Assembly: GCF_030817355.1 (NCBI RefSeq)
Contig: NZ_JAUSZH010000001.1
Span: forward strand, 1,488,001 to 1,552,000
Reading direction: 5' to 3'
DNA length: 64,000 bases
Source of the DNA: Streptomyces sp. V1I1
Lineage (GTDB): Bacteria; Actinomycetota; Actinomycetes; Streptomycetales; Streptomycetaceae
Part shown: in pieces, positions 17,625 to 25,493 of the stretch
How positions within the stretch are numbered: the first letter of the stretch is position 1
Layout of the letters: each line of letters begins with the position of its first letter
Notes under the pieces: generated by a model
The model's database searches: none
Told to the model about the DNA's origin: nothing
What the model saw: the letters and a program-made list of their open reading frames with translations, nothing else
Translations under genes and position numbers: made by a program

Positions 17625-18005
17625 TCAGATCGTCACCGCGATGCCGGTCTGCGGCCGCTTGCCCCGCCGCACGACCATGGCCGGCCAGTCGACCAGCCAG
17701 AACTGCCAGGTGTACTTGCGGGCGAGCAGTTTGCGAATCGCGCCCGTCCCGGCGGCGTCCAGCAGTCGCGCCGTGCCCTCGGCGCTCGGTGCGCCGTCCG
17801 CGATCCGGCCGCGCGCGTCGCAGACGGTGACGACGACGCGGCTGTCCTTGCGCAGCCGCTTGACCTTCCAGGATTCGGAGTTGGTCCACACGAGCAGTTC
17901 ACCGCCGTCCACCGCGAACCAGACGGGCGTGGCGACGCCCGTCCCGTCTTTACGGAACGTGGTCAGACTGATGTACCTGGCGTCTGCGAAGTCCTCAGGA
18001 GTCAC
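17625..18005 (-). CDS. PPOX-class F420-dependent oxidoreductase
   Basis: This 126-residue protein has the split-barrel flavin/F420-binding fold. RYISLTTFRKDGTGVATPVWFAVDGGELLVWT is followed by SRVVVTVCDARGRI, and the C-terminal strand WPAMVVRRGKRPQTGIAVTI closes the barrel. The pattern TPVWF and the short length fit the PPOX class F420-dependent enzymes of actinobacteria (FDOR-B type), which reduce various unsaturated small molecules. The substrate is not known. It is a single gene on the minus strand, 38 bp downstream of the HxlR-type regulator gene, which it may follow in a transcript. Confidence 0.83.
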   Translation of the reverse strand: MTPEDFADARYISLTTFRKDGTGVATPVWFAVDGGELLVWTNSESWKVKRLRKDSRVVVTVCDARGRIADGAPSAEGTARLLDAAGTGAIRKLLARKYTWQFWLVDWPAMVVRRGKRPQTGIAVTI

Positions 18006-18043
18006 ACGGCGAGACTATGCCGTACCGGAGTTCGAGTCGCGCG

Positions 18044-18412
18044 TCAGGTTCTGCGCCCGTACGCCTCCCTCGCCTCGGCGAGCTCCGGCAGATGCGTACT
18101 GGCCCACTCGCACGCCGCGTCCATCGGCCCGAGCGCCGAGCAGCCGGGCCCGGTGAGTTCGTACTCGACGCGCGGCGGGTTCTCGTCGTGCGCGGTCCTT
18201 GTCAGGAAACCGTTGCGTTCCATCGCGCGCAGCGTCTCGGTGAGCACCTTGGGGGTGATCCAGTGCAGCGGAATCCTGAGCTCGGAGAAGCGGCACGGAC
18301 CGTCCTTCGGGCAGCGCAGCACCATCCCGGACCACTTGTCGCCGAAGCGGAACGGCTGCAGTGGGCCCGCGCAGTCCGGATCGCCGAACACGTCTGCCCG
18401 AGTCAGGGGCAT
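18044..18412 (-). CDS. HxlR-family winged-helix regulator
   Basis: The 122-residue product carries the HxlR pattern: FGDKWSGMVLRC, GPCRFSELRIPLHWITPKVLTETLRAMERNGFLTR, then VEYELTGPGCSALGPMDAACEWA. HxlR proteins are small DNA-binding regulators that sense redox, aldehyde or quinone stress, often through an N-terminal Cys; here Cys14 sits in DPDCAGP. I chose the ATG at 18412, which gives the usual domain length. A GTG at 18469 would add 19 residues without family support. It lies directly downstream of the XRE gene on the same strand and ahead of the PPOX F420 enzyme, a plausible regulated target. Confidence 0.83.
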   Translation of the reverse strand: MPLTRADVFGDPDCAGPLQPFRFGDKWSGMVLRCPKDGPCRFSELRIPLHWITPKVLTETLRAMERNGFLTRTAHDENPPRVEYELTGPGCSALGPMDAACEWASTHLPELAEAREAYGRRT

Positions 18413-18496
18413 GCCGCGGAGTTCGAGACGCTGCGGGAGACGGCCGAGATCGAGCACCCGCGCCACCACCGCATCCAGTTGGCAGTGGCCGACCAG

Positions 18497-18751
18497 CTAC
18501 GCCGCGGGCGACAGGGCGCAGCGCACCACCAGCTCGTCCATGGACAGGCCGAGCACCGCGGCGACCGCGGCGACGGTGAAGAAGGCGGGGGTCGGGGCGC
18601 GGCCCGTCTCGATCTTGCGCAGTGTCTCGGCGGACAGTCCGGCGGCCGCGGCCACCTCCACCATGCTGCGGTCGCCGCGTGCCCGGCGCAGCAACTGGCC
18701 GAGCCGCTCGCCGCGTTCGCGCTCTTCGGGGGTGAGGGGGGTGCGCACCAT
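18497..18751 (-). CDS. Small XRE-family helix-turn-helix regulator
   Basis: An 84-residue protein consisting almost only of a Cro/C1-type HTH: RLGQLLRRARGDRSMVEVAAAAGLSAETLRKIETG, then a helix AFFTVAAVAAVLGLSMDELV. It is divergent from the methionine aminopeptidase gene, with 55 bp between starts. The gap is filled by four copies of CCGGTAT(T/A). That layout strongly suggests autoregulation and control of the aminopeptidase gene. The start is the ATG at 18751. The pairing of this regulator with a second type-I MetAP is, from memory, common in Streptomyces; that was not checked. Confidence 0.88.
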   Translation of the reverse strand: MVRTPLTPEERERGERLGQLLRRARGDRSMVEVAAAAGLSAETLRKIETGRAPTPAFFTVAAVAAVLGLSMDELVVRCALSPAA

Positions 18752-18752
18752 G

Positions 18753-18797
18753 CCGGTATTCTAATGCCGGTATTCAAATACCGGAAGGACCGGTATA
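18753..18797. promoter_or_regulatory. Four CCGGTAT-type half sites between XRE gene and map
   Basis: CCGGTATT occurs at 18753-18760 and 18767-18774, its inverse AATACCGG at 18777-18784, and CCGGTATA at 18790-18797. The last copy contains TATAGT (18794-18799), a likely -10 element for the + strand, ending 7 bp before the map ATG. The first copy begins immediately behind the XRE start codon. The spacing of 14, 10 and 13 bp and the single inverted copy suggest cooperative binding by a small HTH dimer. Confidence 0.65.
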
Positions 18798-18806
18798 GTA
18801 ATTGGC

Positions 18807-19574
18807 ATGGTGGAGATCAAGACCGATACATCGATCGAGGCGATGCGCGAGGCGGGCCGGATCGTCGCCCAGGCGCTCACGGCGGTCCGCGAGGCCGCGG
18901 CCACCGGCGTCTCCCTGCGCGACCTGGACCGGGCCGCCCGCGCGGTCCTCGACGAGGCCGGAGCCGGCTCGCCTTTCCTCGACTACCGCCCCCAGTGGGC
19001 GCCGACCCCCTTCCCCGCCGTCATCTGCACCTCCGTCAACGACGCGATCGTGCACGGCATCCCCGACGACTACCGGCTGCACGACGGCGACCTGGTGAGC
19101 ATCGACTGCGGTGCGATCCGGGGCGGCTGGGTCGGCGACGCGGCCGTCAGCTTCACCGTCGGCCGCGCCCGCCCCGAGGACGTACGACTGATCGCCACCG
19201 CCGAAGCGGCCCTGGAGGCGGGCATCGCGGCGGCCGTCGTCGGCAACCGCATCGGCGACATCGCCCACGCCATCGGCCGCGTGTGCCGCTCGGCGGGGTA
19301 CGGCATCCCGGACGGCTTCGGGGGCCACGGCGTGGGCCGCCACATGCACGAGGACCCCGGCGTGCCCAACGAGGGACGCCCGGGACGGGGCATGCCGCTG
19401 CGCCACGGCATGGTGCTGGCGATCGAGCCGATGGTGATCGGCAGCGGCACGGACCGCCACTACACGGCGCGCGACGGCTGGACGGTCCGTACGGCGGACG
19501 GCAGCCGGGCCTCCCACGCGGAGCACACGGTGGCGATCACGGACGACGGCCCCCGCATCCTCACTGCCCTGTAG
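18807..19574 (+). CDS. map: Type I methionyl aminopeptidase
   Basis: A 255-residue MetAP that removes the initiator Met from nascent proteins. All five metal ligands are present: Asp100 (SIDCG), Asp111 (WVGDAAVSF), His174 (GGHGVG), Glu207 (AIEPM) and Glu239 (HAEHTV), and the catalytic His83 is in IVHGIP. The length and the lack of an N-terminal zinc-finger extension make it a short type I enzyme. A -10 like TATAGT ends 7 bp ahead of the ATG and no ribosome-binding site is seen, so the mRNA may be leaderless. It is not in the usual secY-adk-map context, so it is probably an extra, regulated copy rather than the housekeeping one. Confidence 0.93.
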   Translation: MVEIKTDTSIEAMREAGRIVAQALTAVREAAATGVSLRDLDRAARAVLDEAGAGSPFLDYRPQWAPTPFPAVICTSVNDAIVHGIPDDYRLHDGDLVSIDCGAIRGGWVGDAAVSFTVGRARPEDVRLIATAEAALEAGIAAAVVGNRIGDIAHAIGRVCRSAGYGIPDGFGGHGVGRHMHEDPGVPNEGRPGRGMPLRHGMVLAIEPMVIGSGTDRHYTARDGWTVRTADGSRASHAEHTVAITDDGPRILTAL

Positions 19575-19582
19575 CCCCGGAT

Positions 19583-20302
19583 CTAGTTGTTCTGCAGGAA
19601 GTCCCTGGCAAGGGCCTCACCGAGGGTCACGGCACCATCGTGGCTCTCGATCGGCGACACCAGGGAGTTCTCGAACAGGATGTACGTGACCCCCGACTCG
19701 GCGCCGCCGCCCATGGGGTCGGGGTTGATACCGAGGGCCTCGGCGGTGGCGTACGAGGCCTCGCCGATGATCCCTGTGGGTCCCGTGTCGCCCACGACCG
19801 CGTACTGGACCCGGCCCTCATAGATGACGGCGGCGACCGTTCCGCCCGTGATCCTCGACGAGCCGTAGTCCCAGATCCCGCTCTCGGGCACGACGATGTA
19901 CGGCAGTGTCTCGGCGTTCAACTGCGCACCGTCGGACTGCTGGAAGGTGGTCGCGTCCTGGAACCACGGGTCGGTCGCGGCATTGCACCGGTCGGTCGGC
20001 TGGCCGTCGCAGTCGATGTCCATGTCGGCCTGCCAGAACACGGCCCCGTTCTTGGCGCAGACCGGTATGTTCGCGGGCGCGCTCTCGTCTGTCCGGTATC
20101 CGCCGTTCGATATCTGCTGGCAGTCATTGACCTTGGCGAGCAGGTCGGACGCGCTGACTGACCCCTCGTAGCTCGCGAAGTCGTTGCTGGCGGCACCCCA
20201 GGGGTTGGGGTTGGGGTCGGCGAGGGCATCGGCCGGCAGCGCAGCCGCCGCGAGCAGGGCGGAACCGGCGGCCGCGGCGAGAGCGGCATGTCGTATGCAC
20301 AC
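19583..20302 (-). CDS. Secreted GH75-type chitosanase
   Basis: The 239-residue protein starts with a signal peptide (RHAALAAAAGSALLAAAALPADALA, cleavage after an Ala-x-Ala near residue 28). The mature part has NDCQQISNGGY, VFWQADMDIDCDGQPTD, IVVPESGIWDY, and AAVIYEGRVQYAVVGDTGPTGIIGEASYATAEALGI. These are features of glycoside hydrolase family 75 chitosanases; the Asp of DMDIDCDG and the Glu of GEAS are the likely catalytic region. It would cleave chitosan outside the cell. The GTG at 20302 is the only start that keeps the signal peptide. Its ribosome-binding site, GAAAGG, lies inside the hairpin at 20303-20340. The gene is downstream of a gamma-glutamyltransferase gene on the same strand. 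Confidence 0.85.
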   Translation of the reverse strand: MCIRHAALAAAAGSALLAAAALPADALADPNPNPWGAASNDFASYEGSVSASDLLAKVNDCQQISNGGYRTDESAPANIPVCAKNGAVFWQADMDIDCDGQPTDRCNAATDPWFQDATTFQQSDGAQLNAETLPYIVVPESGIWDYGSSRITGGTVAAVIYEGRVQYAVVGDTGPTGIIGEASYATAEALGINPDPMGGGAESGVTYILFENSLVSPIESHDGAVTLGEALARDFLQNN

Positions 20303-20340
20303 AGGGAGCCTTTCGTTCGAAAGTGTACGAAAGGCTCCCT
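20303..20340. terminator. 14-bp perfect hairpin between ggt and the chitosanase start
   Basis: AGGGAGCCTTTCGT (20303-20316) and ACGAAAGGCTCCCT (20327-20340) form a perfect 14-bp stem with a 10-nt loop. It lies 28 bp after the ggt stop and directly against the chitosanase GTG. It may terminate ggt transcription. If it is transcribed, it also hides the GAAAGG ribosome-binding site of the chitosanase, so a translational control role is possible. No U-run follows. Confidence 0.75.
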
Positions 20341-20367
20341 ACCCGTTCGCGGGCCCGGCGCGTCCGA

Positions 20368-22206
20368 TCAGCCGCCGGACGGGTTACGCAGGCCTGCCGC
20401 CGCAGCACCGCTCGGGTGGACGACCATCGCGGATCCACCGCCCCTGCGCTCCTTCTCGGCCGCCGCGAGCCACCGCCCGTCGGGCAGTCGCTGGACGCCC
20501 GTCGCCGCGCCGATCTCGGGGTTCTGCCGAAAGGCGTGGCCGATGGCCTCCAGCTCGGCGCGCAGCGGGCTGTTCCACAGCGCCGGCTCGAGCTCCGTCG
20601 TCGCCTGGTTGCGCTGGCTGGCGCGCGGCGCCGCGATCGCCTCGACCAGCGGCAGGCCCCGGTCCAGATGGCCCGTCAGCGTCTGCAGCACCGTCGTGAT
20701 GATGGTCGCGCCGCCCGGGGAGCCGACGGCGAGCACCGGTCGGCCGTGGTCGAGGACGATCGTCGGGGACATGGACGAGCGCGGACGCTTGCCGGGGCCG
20801 GGCAGATTCGGGTCGTGAACGGCGGGGTTCGCCGGGGCGAAGGAGAAGTCGGTCAGCTCGTTGTTGAGCAGGAAGCCGCGTCCGGGCACGGTGATGCCGC
20901 TGCCGCCGGTCGACTCGATGGTCAGGGTGTACGCGACGACGTTGCCCCACTTGTCGGCGGCCGTCAGATGGGTGGTGTTCTCGCCCTCGTACGTGGTGGG
21001 TGCGGCCGGGCCCGAAGTCCCGCACGCCGCGGGCTTGCGCGGGTCGCCCGGAGCCAGCGGGCTGGTGAGCACCGCGTCGTCCTTGATCAGGCAGCCGCGC
21101 GAGTCCGCGAACCGCTGGGACAGCAGCTCCTTGACCGGTACGTCCTCGAAGGCCGGGTCACCGACCCAGCGCCCCCGGTCAGCGAACGCGATCCGGCTCG
21201 CCTCGATGAAGCGGTGCAGATACTGCGCCTGCGTGGCCTTCGAAAGGTCGGTCCGCTCCAGAATGTTGAGCGCCTCGCCGACGCTCGTGCCGCCCGACGA
21301 AGACGGCGCCATGCCGTACACGTCGAGCCCGCGGTAGGAGAGCCTGGTGGGCGCGCGCCGTTCCGTCTCGTACGACCGCAGGTCCCGCACCGTCAGATCG
21401 CCGGGCCGCACGACCCGCGTCGCACCCTCCCGCACGGGAGGCTTCCGCACCGTGTCGACGATGTCCTCGGCCAGCTCGCCGCGGTACAGCGCACCGACGC
21501 CCTTGCGTCCCAACTCCTTGTACGTGCGCGCCAGGTCGGGGTTCTTGAAGACCGAGCCGACCACCGGCAGCTGACCGCCCGGCAGAAAGAGCTCCGCCGT
21601 GTCGGGGAAGTCCGCGAAGCGCGCCTGGTTGGCCTGGGTCTGCGAGCGGAAGGTGGCGTCGACGGTGAAGCCGTCCTTCGCCAGCCGCTCGGCCGGCTGC
21701 AGCAGCTGCCGCAGCGGCCTGCTGCCCCAGGCATCCAGTGCCGCGTCCCAGGTCGCGGGGGTGCCCGGGGTGCCGACGCCCAGGCCGCTCGTCATGCCCT
21801 CCTCGAAGGGGATGGGCTTGCCGTTCTCGAGGAAGAGGGAGGAGTCGGCGGAGCGGGGTGCGGTCTCGCGGCCGTCAATGGTCTGGACCGTACGGGACTT
21901 CGCGTCGTAGTAGACGAAGAAGCCGCCACCGCCGATGCCCGCCGAATACGGCTCGGTGACACCGAGGGCCGCCGCGGTCGCCACCGCCGCGTCCACGGCA
22001 TTGCCGCCCCGCCGCAGCACCTCGATCCCGGCGGCCGAGGCGTCCGGGTCGACGCTCGCCACCGCCCCGCCGTACCCGGCCGCCACCGGCGTCTTCGCGG
22101 GAGTGCTGACCGGCGGGGAGTCCGCCGGCGGCGCGGCCGCGCCGATCGAGACCACGGCCGCCGAAACGGCGAGAACCGACACATACCGTGCGGTGGAGCG
22201 ACGCAT
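20368..22206 (-). CDS. ggt: Gamma-glutamyltransferase
   Basis: A 612-residue, exported GGT with an N-terminal signal (RYVSVLAVSAAVVSIGAAAPPA). Typical landmarks are GGNAVDAAVATAAALGVTEP, TIDGRETAP, the autoprocessing/nucleophile site ENTTHLTAADKWGN (Thr of TTH), PRSSMSPTIV and GSPGGATII. It cleaves the gamma-glutamyl bond of glutathione and gamma-glutamyl peptides after self-cleavage into two subunits, here outside the membrane. It is a closer match to canonical GGT than the cytoplasmic-looking homologue at 728-2464. It is transcribed alone, with the hairpin at 20303-20340 behind it. Confidence 0.93.
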   Translation of the reverse strand: MRRSTARYVSVLAVSAAVVSIGAAAPPADSPPVSTPAKTPVAAGYGGAVASVDPDASAAGIEVLRRGGNAVDAAVATAAALGVTEPYSAGIGGGGFFVYYDAKSRTVQTIDGRETAPRSADSSLFLENGKPIPFEEGMTSGLGVGTPGTPATWDAALDAWGSRPLRQLLQPAERLAKDGFTVDATFRSQTQANQARFADFPDTAELFLPGGQLPVVGSVFKNPDLARTYKELGRKGVGALYRGELAEDIVDTVRKPPVREGATRVVRPGDLTVRDLRSYETERRAPTRLSYRGLDVYGMAPSSSGGTSVGEALNILERTDLSKATQAQYLHRFIEASRIAFADRGRWVGDPAFEDVPVKELLSQRFADSRGCLIKDDAVLTSPLAPGDPRKPAACGTSGPAAPTTYEGENTTHLTAADKWGNVVAYTLTIESTGGSGITVPGRGFLLNNELTDFSFAPANPAVHDPNLPGPGKRPRSSMSPTIVLDHGRPVLAVGSPGGATIITTVLQTLTGHLDRGLPLVEAIAAPRASQRNQATTELEPALWNSPLRAELEAIGHAFRQNPEIGAATGVQRLPDGRWLAAAEKERRGGGSAMVVHPSGAAAAGLRNPSGG

Positions 22207-22311
22207 CCGTACCTCCAGTCAACGTACGTCCGCGCAGCGTAACTTCACCACCGCCGCCTCGTCAGGGCCACCTCGAACAATGTTCCAACAACCCCGCTAA
22301 CATGCGCGCCC

Positions 22312-23055
22312 ATGACTGACGACGTACGCAACATCGTGCTCGGCGTGCTGGCCGCCGGTATCAGCGCCACGCTCGGCTGGCTCGCCCGCACATACCTGTG
22401 GAAGCGCAGACTCCGCCGCAAGCAGGCCTTCTTCGGGCTGCCGGGAAACGCCGAATCGCTGCTTGTCGTCAACCGTGAGGCCGGGCGGGACGGCTCCGTG
22501 CACCGCTTCGACGTCTTCGCACTGATCGAGCTCTCCGCGCTGATCAAGGACTGCGGGGCGAACGCCCAGATCATCTGGCACGACATAGCCCAGCAGGGCT
22601 TCGGCGAGCGTACGGAATTCTGTGTGGGCGGCCCGTTCTCCAATCGCCGGATGGCCGCGCATCTGCACTCGCTGCTCCCCGGCGTGAAGGTCAACACGGA
22701 CCCTGAGCCGGGCCCCGACCAGGGCGCGTTCCAGATCGGCTCGGAGCGCTACCGCATGGAGCCGGGCCTCGCCGAGTACGTCATGCTGGCGCGGCTCACG
22801 GCGGGGCAGGACGCCCGGCCCGTCTTCCTCTTCTGCGGCCAGCGCGCCATCACCAACCAGGCAGCCACCCGCTATCTGGCCCGCAACCACGAGAAGCTCG
22901 CCCGCAAGCACGGCGCCAACTCCTTCTGCCTGCTACTCAAGGTCGTCAACTCCACGGCCTACGGACCCGATGTTGTCGAGCTGGTCGCCGATGTGACGCG
23001 GACCGCGCAGGCCCCGGCCCCCGCCGCGCGCAACTCCCACCGCTCGGCGAGCTGA
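22312..23055 (+). CDS. Membrane-anchored hypothetical protein
   Basis: Not recognised by family name. The 247-residue product starts with one hydrophobic segment (NIVLGVLAAGISATLGWLA) followed by the basic WKRRLRRKQ, so it should be anchored with the soluble part inside. The soluble domain has ESLLVVNRE, VFALIELSALIKDCGANAQIIWHD, a conserved-looking FCVGGPFSNRRMAAHL and PVFLFCGQRAITNQAATRYLARN. This alternation of beta strands and glycine-rich loops suggests a nucleotide- or sugar-binding alpha/beta fold. The ATG at 22312 is followed by an unbroken high-GC3 frame. It is divergent from ggt and converges with the P450 gene 14 bp away. Confidence 0.75.
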   Translation: MTDDVRNIVLGVLAAGISATLGWLARTYLWKRRLRRKQAFFGLPGNAESLLVVNREAGRDGSVHRFDVFALIELSALIKDCGANAQIIWHDIAQQGFGERTEFCVGGPFSNRRMAAHLHSLLPGVKVNTDPEPGPDQGAFQIGSERYRMEPGLAEYVMLARLTAGQDARPVFLFCGQRAITNQAATRYLARNHEKLARKHGANSFCLLLKVVNSTAYGPDVVELVADVTRTAQAPAPAARNSHRSAS

Positions 23056-23068
23056 CCCGCCCGGCCGG

Positions 23069-24307
23069 TCAGGCCGCCGTCAGCGGCAGCGACTTGATGC
23101 CGTTGATGAAGTTGGACACCAGCCGCCGGGGCTGGCCGGCGGTCACCAGCGGCGGCAACACATCCAGCGCCTGCTCGTGCAGTACGCGCAGCTGGAGCCT
23201 GGCGAAGTGGGCGCCGAGGCAGACATGCGGCCCGTCCCCGAAGGAGACATGCGGATTCGGGGAACGGTCGAGGTCGAGCCCGTACGGCGCATCGAAGACC
23301 CGCTCGTCGTAGTTGGCGGATACGTGGAAGACGACGACCTTGTCGCCCGTACGGATCTGCTGCCCGGCGAGAGTGGTGTCGCGGGTGGCGGTGCGGCGGA
23401 AGCTGAGGACGGGCGGGTGGCGGCGCAGCAGTTCGTCGACGGCCCGGTCCAGATCGGCCTCGCCCGCCCGCAGCCTGCGCTGTTCGTCCGGGTGCTCCGC
23501 CAGCGTCAGAAAGCCGCCGGGGGCGGCGCTGCGGACGGTGTCGTTGCCCGCGACCGTCAGCAGAAAGAAGAACATCTCCAGCTCTGCGTCGGAGAGTTCC
23601 GACTGCGCGAGCGAGGTCATGACGTCGTCGGCGGGGCTGCGCCGTTTGTACGCGGCGAGCTCCTGGGCGTATGTGAACATCTCCTGGAGCATGGCCGGCG
23701 AGCGCGGGTTGACGGGCCGCCCGTCGGGTCCGAGCACCGGCGGCTCGTCGGGGTCCTGGTAGGCGATGACGCGCTCGGTCCACTTCAGCAGCAGGCCACG
23801 GTCGCTCTCCGGGACGCCGAGCAGGTCGGCGAGGTTGAGCAGTGCGTAGTCGTCGGTGACGGCACAGACGAGGTCCACGACAGGTCCCGTGTCCCGTGCG
23901 GCGGTGAGCAGTTGGCGGGCCCTGGTCCGGGCGGCCGCGGTGAAGCGGTCGATGCGGCCGGGGGTGAAGGCGCGGCTCACCAGACGCCGCAGCCGCCCGT
24001 GGTCCGGAGGGTCCTGGTTGAGCATCATCCGCCGGATGAAGGGCAGGTCGGCCGGGTCGGGGTCGCGGATCTGGGTGGCCCCGAGGTGCGAGGAGTAGGT
24101 TCCCGAGTCCTTGAGGACCCGTACGACGTCGGCGTGCCGGGTGACCGCCCAGAAGCCGGGTCCGGCGGGCCAGCCCAGGACTTCGTACTCCTGCTGCCAG
24201 GACACCGGGTGGCCGTCCCGCAGCTCGCGGAACGCCTCGTGCGGCAGCCCGGCGGCGTAGATCCGCGGATCGAACACATCGGGCACGGTCTGATCGGACC
24301 TCGTCAT
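23069..24307 (-). CDS. Cytochrome P450
   Basis: A bacterial class I P450 of 412 residues. The I-helix motif is TVAGNDTVRSA (Asn in place of the usual Glu/Asp-Thr pair, Thr kept). The K-helix Glu-x-x-Arg is in VDELLRRH, and the heme loop is FGDGPHVCLG with the axial Cys. It would hydroxylate a small hydrophobic substrate using ferredoxin, which is not encoded next to it. Within the first 100 residues, RRMMLNQDPPDHGRLRRLV is typical. The start is the ATG at 24307 (MTRSDQTVPDVFDP); the longer frame to 24433 has no support. The alpha/beta hydrolase gene ends 10 bp upstream, so the two may share a transcript. Confidence 0.92.
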   Translation of the reverse strand: MTRSDQTVPDVFDPRIYAAGLPHEAFRELRDGHPVSWQQEYEVLGWPAGPGFWAVTRHADVVRVLKDSGTYSSHLGATQIRDPDPADLPFIRRMMLNQDPPDHGRLRRLVSRAFTPGRIDRFTAAARTRARQLLTAARDTGPVVDLVCAVTDDYALLNLADLLGVPESDRGLLLKWTERVIAYQDPDEPPVLGPDGRPVNPRSPAMLQEMFTYAQELAAYKRRSPADDVMTSLAQSELSDAELEMFFFLLTVAGNDTVRSAAPGGFLTLAEHPDEQRRLRAGEADLDRAVDELLRRHPPVLSFRRTATRDTTLAGQQIRTGDKVVVFHVSANYDERVFDAPYGLDLDRSPNPHVSFGDGPHVCLGAHFARLQLRVLHEQALDVLPPLVTAGQPRRLVSNFINGIKSLPLTAA

Positions 24308-24317
24308 ACAGGCATTG

Positions 24318-25115
24318 TCAGCTGTGGACGCCCGCGCGGAGGAAGTCCTCGACGGTACGGATGAGCTGGAGCGGGGTCTCGTCCATCGCGTGGTGTCCGG
24401 CGCACGCCAGCTCCACCACCTCGCCGCGCACATAGCAGCGCAGCCAGGTCTGGCGCATGAAGTCCGCGCTGACCGCCGGGTCGAGCGCCCCGGTCACCGC
24501 GAGCGCCGGCGTCTCGGAGCCTGCCACCTCGGCGGTGAAGTCCTCGCCGGCCCAGGAGTCGAGCCAGGCGCGGAAGGCCAGCGGGTCGCTGCGGGCCACG
24601 GACCGGTCGACCATCCGCTCCAGCCAGGCCGCGGGACGTACCGATCCGGTGGTGGTGTCGATGATGACGCGGCGGCTCTCCGGCTTCTCGGCGGCGGAGG
24701 CGAACAGCTCCCACTGTTCCGGCGGCATCTTCAGGCCGCTCGCGGGCACCGGCGAGATCCCGACCAGGCGCCGTACCCGGTGCGGTGCCGCGGCGAGGAC
24801 GCGCTGGACGACCGCTCCGCCCATCGAGTGCCCGATGAGCGAGAAGGAGTCCCAGCCGAGCCGGTCGGCGAGGGTGAGGATGTCGGCGGCTCCCTCGGCG
24901 GTGGTGTACGCGCCGGGCGCGTCGCGCGCCTCGCCGTAGCCGCGCAGATCGACGAAGAGGTAGCTGAAGCTTTGCCGGTCGAGGTCGGGGAGCGTCGCGG
25001 CGTAGTCGGCTCTGTCGGCGAGCCAGCCGTGCACGGCGATGACGCGGTGGGGGCCCGATCCGTGCAGCGAATGGGGCAGGAGGAAGGGGGCCACGGCTTC
25101 TCCGTTCGCCGACAC
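24318..25115 (-). CDS. Alpha/beta-fold hydrolase
   Basis: An alpha/beta hydrolase with HGWLADRADY (oxyanion region), the nucleophile elbow GHSMGG, an Asp in VTGALDPAV and the catalytic His in CAGHHAMDE. Substrate unknown; the sequence resembles esterases and C-C hydrolases of the lipase class. The frame is open to an ATG at 25142, but that part overlaps the inverted repeat and a TTGACA at 25137-25142. I therefore prefer the GTG at 25115 (VSANGEAVAPF), with GTAGGT upstream, giving about 265 residues. The P450 gene lies 10 bp downstream on the same strand. Confidence 0.83.
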   Translation of the reverse strand: MSANGEAVAPFLLPHSLHGSGPHRVIAVHGWLADRADYAATLPDLDRQSFSYLFVDLRGYGEARDAPGAYTTAEGAADILTLADRLGWDSFSLIGHSMGGAVVQRVLAAAPHRVRRLVGISPVPASGLKMPPEQWELFASAAEKPESRRVIIDTTTGSVRPAAWLERMVDRSVARSDPLAFRAWLDSWAGEDFTAEVAGSETPALAVTGALDPAVSADFMRQTWLRCYVRGEVVELACAGHHAMDETPLQLIRTVEDFLRAGVHS

Positions 25116-25121
25116 AGACCT

Positions 25122-25139
25122 ACACCACCACGGTGGTGT
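25122..25139. promoter_or_regulatory. 8-bp inverted repeat at the hydrolase/P450 promoter
   Basis: ACACCACC (25122-25129) and GGTGGTGT (25132-25139) are perfect arms with a 2-bp centre. TTGACA on the minus strand (25137-25142) overlaps one edge. The element sits just ahead of the preferred hydrolase start and could be an operator. No regulator gene is adjacent. Confidence 0.4.
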
Positions 25140-25182
25140 CAACTGCCCTTCCGGGCAAGCCCGGGAAGGGGGCCTGTGGAGG

Positions 25183-25341
25183 CTACTGGCGCGTTTCGTC
25201 CGTGGCCGCGAGCCCTACCGGCGCGTACTGCCTGACGGCGTCGAGTAGTTCGGCCGGATCCAGATCGAAAATCTGTGTCTCGAAACAGAGCCCGTTGCCG
25301 TCCGAGGAACGGTCCAGTTCCGGGGCGAGCCTTCGGTACAC
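25183..25341 (-). CDS. Possible small protein
   Basis: A 52-residue frame from the GTG at 25341, with protein-like composition in ETQIFDLDPAELLDAVRQYAPVG and a mostly G/C third position (roughly three quarters). No family is recognised. It lies between the hydrolase and the CocE-like gene, on the hydrolase strand. It may be a real small acidic protein or chance. Confidence 0.35.
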   Translation of the reverse strand: MYRRLAPELDRSSDGNGLCFETQIFDLDPAELLDAVRQYAPVGLAATDETRQ

Positions 25342-25399
25342 GGCCCGCACCCGGCAAGTCGGCGGCACGCCCCGCTCACTGACACCGCGTCCAATAATC

Positions 25400-25440
25400 G
25401 TTACCCTCGCGTAACTTACCGAGGAGTTACCCCGAGTAAG
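25400..25440. promoter_or_regulatory. Repeated GTTAC/GTAA elements upstream of the CocE-like gene
   Basis: GTTAC (25400-25404) pairs with GTAAC (25411-25415). GTTAC (25426-25430) pairs with GTAAG (25436-25440), and GGTTACC follows near 25449. These short inverted repeats lie 50-95 bp ahead of the GTG at 25494. They look like tandem operators, but no cognate regulator is adjacent. Confidence 0.4.
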
Positions 25441-25493
25441 TCCCCGAGGTTACCGTCAGGTCACTTTGCAGTGACACGTGTGAGGAGTGACCC

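Noticed and set aside
16251..18764. Long + strand frame of 837 codons
   Set aside because: It is antisense to the hypothetical gene, the PPOX gene, the HxlR gene and the XRE gene, and has no recognisable domain.
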